Part shown: positions 30,616 to 33,366 of the stretch, piece after piece
Layout of the letters: each line of letters begins with the position of its first letter
How positions within the stretch are numbered: the first letter of the stretch is position 1
Source: Trebonia sp036276115
Lineage (GTDB): Bacteria; Actinomycetota; Actinomycetes; Streptosporangiales; Streptosporangiaceae
DNA: 33,366 bases
Assembly (NCBI GenBank): GCA_036276115.1
Contig: DATBEM010000256.1
Location: 1-33,366, forward strand
Reading direction: 5' to 3'
Made by a program: the position numbers and the translations under genes
The notes under the pieces: model-generated
Told to the model about the DNA's origin: nothing
What the model saw: only the letters and a program-made list of their open reading frames with translations
Databases searched by the model: none

Positions 30616-30621
30616 TATGGT
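30616..30621 (+). promoter_or_regulatory. Leaderless-type -10 box for the SWIM gene
   Basis: TATGGT (TANNNT) is followed by six bases and ATG 30628. This decides the start against an upstream in-frame start at 30568, which has no ribosome site. Confidence 0.6.
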
Positions 30622-30627
30622 CGAGTC

Positions 30628-32031
30628 ATGTCATCGCGTTGGACGCCCGAGGCCGTGCTGGCGCTCGCGCCGGACGACTCCTCGCGCCGGGGTGCGTCGG
30701 GGGCGACCCGGCCGGTCAAGTGGAGCGGCACCGGGGCGAGCGCCGACCTGATCTGGGGGCTGTACGCCGGGTCCGGCGGGCAGCCGTACCAGATCGTGGT
30801 GGAGCTGGCCGGCCCGGCTTACAAGTGCTCTTGCCCGTCGCGCAAGCTGCCCTGCAAGCACGCGCTGGGGTTGCTGCTGACCTGGGCGAACGGCGATGTC
30901 CCGGACACGGCCGAGGCGGCCGACTACGCGGCCGCGTGGCTCGGCGACCGTCGTGCCCGCGCGGCCCGGGCCAGCGCCCGCGCGACCTCGCCCGGCGGTG
31001 AGGCGCAGGCCAGCCCGGCTGACGCGGAAGCCGCCCGCAAGCGGGAGGCGGCGACCGCCGCCCGCCGGGCGCAGCGGGCCGAGCGCGTCGCCGGCGGGCT
31101 GTCGGAGCTGGAGGAATGGCTCCGGGACCAGGTCCGGGTCGGGCTGCCGGCGTCCGTCAGCGCCGGGCCGGGCACCGGGCGGGGGCGGCCCGGGAGCGGC
31201 CGGCACGCGGACGTGATGGCCGCGCGGATGAACGACGCCCAGGCCAAGGGGCTGGCGGGGGCGCTGCACGACTTGTCGCTGGTGCCGCTGTCGGGCGACG
31301 GCTGGCCCGGCCGCCTGCTGGCCGGCTACGCCCAGCTGCACCTGCTGATCCGGGCGCACGAGCGGATCGGGGAGCTGCCGCCCGGGCTGGCGGCGACCGT
31401 CCGGTCCCGGATCGGGTATGAGACCACGCGGGCGGACGTGCTCGCCGGCCAGCCGCCGGTACCCGGCCGGTGGCTGGTGACCGGGGTGCGGGACATCCCC
31501 GACGCGAGCGTTCCGACCCGGCGGATCTGGCTGCACGGCCAGGAGACCGGCCGCCCGGCGCTGCTGCTGGCGTTCGCGGCGCCCGGGGGCGCCTGGAACG
31601 ACCCCGACACCGCGATGCTCCCGCTCGGCACCGAGCTGCGGGCCGACCTGCATTACTACCCGGGCGACCCGCCGCTGCGGGCGCTGGCCGGAGCCCGGCA
31701 GGCCGCCCCCGGGCCAGCCACGGCGCCGCCGGCCGCCGGCGGCGTCGGCGCGCTGCTGGCCGCGTGGTCAGCCGGGGTGGCGGCCGACCCGTGGCAGTCG
31801 AGCTGGCCGGCGCTGGTGGCCGGCACCCCGGTCGCGCCGGCGCTGGACGATGGCCCGTGGCACCTGGTGGACGCCGACGGGGCGGCCCTGCCGCTGCGGT
31901 ACGGCGAGTCGCTGTGGACCCTGCTGGCGATCTCCGGCGGCCACCCGGTCCCGGTCGCGGGCGAGCTGACCCCGGACGGCCTGACCCCGCTGACCGCCTG
32001 GCACGGCCGCCAGGCGGTGGCGCTGTCATGA
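30628..32031 (+). CDS. SWIM zinc-finger protein
   Basis: A 467-residue protein. The SWIM finger CxCx6CxH is complete: Cys67, Cys69, Cys76, His78 in YKCSCPSRKLPCKHALGLLL. SWIM domains bind DNA or protein partners. A Lys/Arg/Ala-rich helical stretch (about 130-175) with REAATAARRAQRAERVAGGL follows, then a long C-terminal region with LSELEEWLRDQVRVGLP, RLLAGYAQLHLLIRAHERIG and a beta-rich tail. It is coupled to the DUF5691 gene by an ATGA overlap at its stop. In other actinobacteria this pair sits beside MoxR-type AAA ATPase and VWA-domain genes, which would lie beyond the window; that is from memory of such loci, not seen here. Confidence 0.88.
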   Translation: MSSRWTPEAVLALAPDDSSRRGASGATRPVKWSGTGASADLIWGLYAGSGGQPYQIVVELAGPAYKCSCPSRKLPCKHALGLLLTWANGDVPDTAEAADYAAAWLGDRRARAARASARATSPGGEAQASPADAEAARKREAATAARRAQRAERVAGGLSELEEWLRDQVRVGLPASVSAGPGTGRGRPGSGRHADVMAARMNDAQAKGLAGALHDLSLVPLSGDGWPGRLLAGYAQLHLLIRAHERIGELPPGLAATVRSRIGYETTRADVLAGQPPVPGRWLVTGVRDIPDASVPTRRIWLHGQETGRPALLLAFAAPGGAWNDPDTAMLPLGTELRADLHYYPGDPPLRALAGARQAAPGPATAPPAAGGVGALLAAWSAGVAADPWQSSWPALVAGTPVAPALDDGPWHLVDADGAALPLRYGESLWTLLAISGGHPVPVAGELTPDGLTPLTAWHGRQAVALS

Positions 32032-32105
32032 GCGACCCCGCGAGCCAGTCAACAAGCACCGCGCGTCCCGCGAATGCGGCCCACGAGCGCCAGCCAGGAG
32101 GGCTC

Positions 32106-33366
32106 ATGAGCGAGCCCGCGAGCGAATCAGCAAGCGCGGTACCACCCGGCCGGACGGGCGGCGGCCCCTACCTCGCGGTGCCGTACGACGAGCTGGTGAC
32201 GACGGCCACCGTGGGGCTATCGCGGCGGCCGCTGCCCGGTGCCGGGCTGGGCGCCCCGGCGCCGGCGCACGCCGGCGGCCACGCCCCGGACGCGGCCGAC
32301 GTCCTCCTGGAGGCGGCGGCGCTGCACGTCACCGCCCGCCGGGCGGGGATGCGGGCGCGGACCGGGATCGCCCCTCCCCCGCCGATGGCGGCCGACGACG
32401 CGCCTGAGCTGCCGGCGCGCGCGGCAGCGGTGCTGCGGCAGGTGCTGACCGACGCCTCGCTGCTGGCGGACCTGCTGGCGGCGGCGGCCGCCGCCGGCTA
32501 CCGGGCGCCCGCGCCGCTGCTGCCGGTCCTGCTCGACGCGGCCGCGCGGACGGTGGCGCTACGGCCGGCCGTGGTCGCGGCCCTCGGCCCGCGCGGCCGC
32601 TGGCTGGCGGCCCGCCGGCCGCAGTGGCAGCGGCTCACCGACTCCGACGACGCGGCGGGCGAGGGCTTCCCCGGCGACGGCGCCCCCCGGGCGACGGACA
32701 TGGCCCTGACCGGGCCCAGCGCCGCGAGCGGGAACGCCGCCGCGGGCGGCCACGGCGTCACCGGCGGGGACACGGCCGCGGGCGCCGGCGGGGGCCGGGT
32801 GACTGACGACGGCGGCGCCGCCGGCCCGGCCGCCGACCCTGCTTGCGACCCGCGCGCGTGGGAGACCGGCAGCCGCCCCCAGCGGGCGGCGTACCTGGCC
32901 AGGCTGCGCGGGCGCGACCCGGAGGCGGCCCGGGAGCTGCTGGCGGCCGGCTGGTCGCAGGAGACGGCCGAGGAGCGGGCAGAGCTGCTGGGGGCGCTGG
33001 CCCGCGGGCTGTCCCCGGCCGATGAGGACTTCCTGGAGGCGGCCCTCGACGACCGGGCGGCCAAGGTCCGCGCGGTGGCCCGGACCGCCCTGGAGCGGCT
33101 GCCCGGGTCGGCCCTGCGCCAGCGGGCGGCGCAGCGGGCCGCCCCGGTGCTGTGGCTGCGCGCGGACGGTGATCGTCAGTGGCTCGCGGCGGCGCTGCCC
33201 GCCGGGCCGCCCGATGCGGCGATGACGCGCGACGGCATCGTGGCCAGCCCGCCCGCGGCCGGGATCGGGACCGGGTCGTGGCTGCTCACCCAGCTGATCG
33301 CGGCGGTGCCGCTGGGCTGGTGGCCGGGCCAGTTCGGGCTGGGCCCGGCGGCGATCGCGGCGCTGC
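32106..33366 (+). CDS. DUF5691-family protein, 3' end cut by window
   Basis: At least 420 residues, open to the window edge. YDELVTTATVGLSRRPLP near the N-terminus is the DUF5691 opening. A Gly/Ala-rich linker (about 195-245) separates it from a helical-repeat region with RAAYLARLRGRDPEAARELL, GWSQETAEERAELLGALARG and LDDRAAKVRAVARTALERL, resembling HEAT-type repeats. ATG 32106 has AGGAGG at 32096-32101 four bases upstream. In-frame ATG 32028 overlaps the SWIM stop and would add 26 residues; the two starts are near-duplicates of each other. Biochemical function is unknown. It is probably part of a multi-protein assembly with the SWIM protein. Confidence 0.82.
   Translation, partial: MSEPASESASAVPPGRTGGGPYLAVPYDELVTTATVGLSRRPLPGAGLGAPAPAHAGGHAPDAADVLLEAAALHVTARRAGMRARTGIAPPPPMAADDAPELPARAAAVLRQVLTDASLLADLLAAAAAAGYRAPAPLLPVLLDAAARTVALRPAVVAALGPRGRWLAARRPQWQRLTDSDDAAGEGFPGDGAPRATDMALTGPSAASGNAAAGGHGVTGGDTAAGAGGGRVTDDGGAAGPAADPACDPRAWETGSRPQRAAYLARLRGRDPEAARELLAAGWSQETAEERAELLGALARGLSPADEDFLEAALDDRAAKVRAVARTALERLPGSALRQRAAQRAAPVLWLRADGDRQWLAAALPAGPPDAAMTRDGIVASPPAAGIGTGSWLLTQLIAAVPLGWWPGQFGLGPAAIAAL

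Overview
The window is very GC-rich, with strong G/C third-position bias, GTG/TTG starts, leaderless TANNNT promoters and mycelial-actinobacterium gene families. These include a PHO-box-controlled pst operon, GH64/GH30/GH1 glycosidases, a deazaflavin-dependent (F420-type) oxidoreductase and a SWIM/DUF5691 pair. It looks like the chromosome of a filamentous actinomycete related to Streptomyces or Streptosporangiales. Genus cannot be fixed from sequence alone. No rRNA, tRNA, CRISPR array or insertion sequence was seen.

Region 1 (1-12367, all +) is the baseplate/spike/fibre half of a phage-tail-like contractile injection system (CIS). In order it holds a Pro/Ala-rich protein, a LysM tube/baseplate adaptor, a gpD-like hub, a gpV-like spike, a PAAR tip, a gp25 wedge, a large and a small baseplate-J-like protein, a gpI-like tail protein, a repeat-rich fibre ending in an S74 self-cleaving chaperone, and a small coiled-coil protein. 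Most genes overlap by 1-4 bases, so this is one transcription unit. Tube, sheath, ATPase, tape measure and terminator genes are not here; if present they must lie upstream of base 1.

Region 2 (12391-13912) has a PIG-L/LmbE deacetylase and a metallo-beta-lactamase-fold hydrolase, divergent, each with a leaderless-type promoter. Region 3 (14011-18233) is a phosphate-uptake operon in the order pstB-pstS-pstC-pstA behind a multi-unit PHO box and ended by a hairpin.

Region 4 (18322-22611) is a glucan-degradation locus: secreted GH64 beta-1,3-glucanase, a LacI-type regulator, and secreted GH30 glycosidase with a ricin-type carbohydrate-binding domain. Two copies of a TGTTTCA-N3-TGTTWCA element lie in the lacI/GH30 intergenic region. 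The lacI reading frame runs on antisense through most of the GH64 gene, probably because of a one-base slip near a G6 run.

Region 5 (22696-27032) holds two small regulator-plus-redox modules. One is ArsR with a divergent questin-oxidase-like protein. The other is an SDR, a deazaflavin-dependent oxidoreductase and a TetR, with matching operator candidates, followed by a GNAT acetyltransferase. Region 6 (27107-29506) has a GH1 beta-glucosidase and the ureide genes uraD-uraH.

Region 7 (29582-33366) has an internally deleted RloA-like ATPase remnant with its intact RloB partner, then a SWIM zinc-finger protein and a DUF5691 protein cut by the window end. RloA/RloB and the SWIM/DUF5691 pair resemble biological-conflict modules, so the window carries a CIS at one end and defence-like genes at the other.
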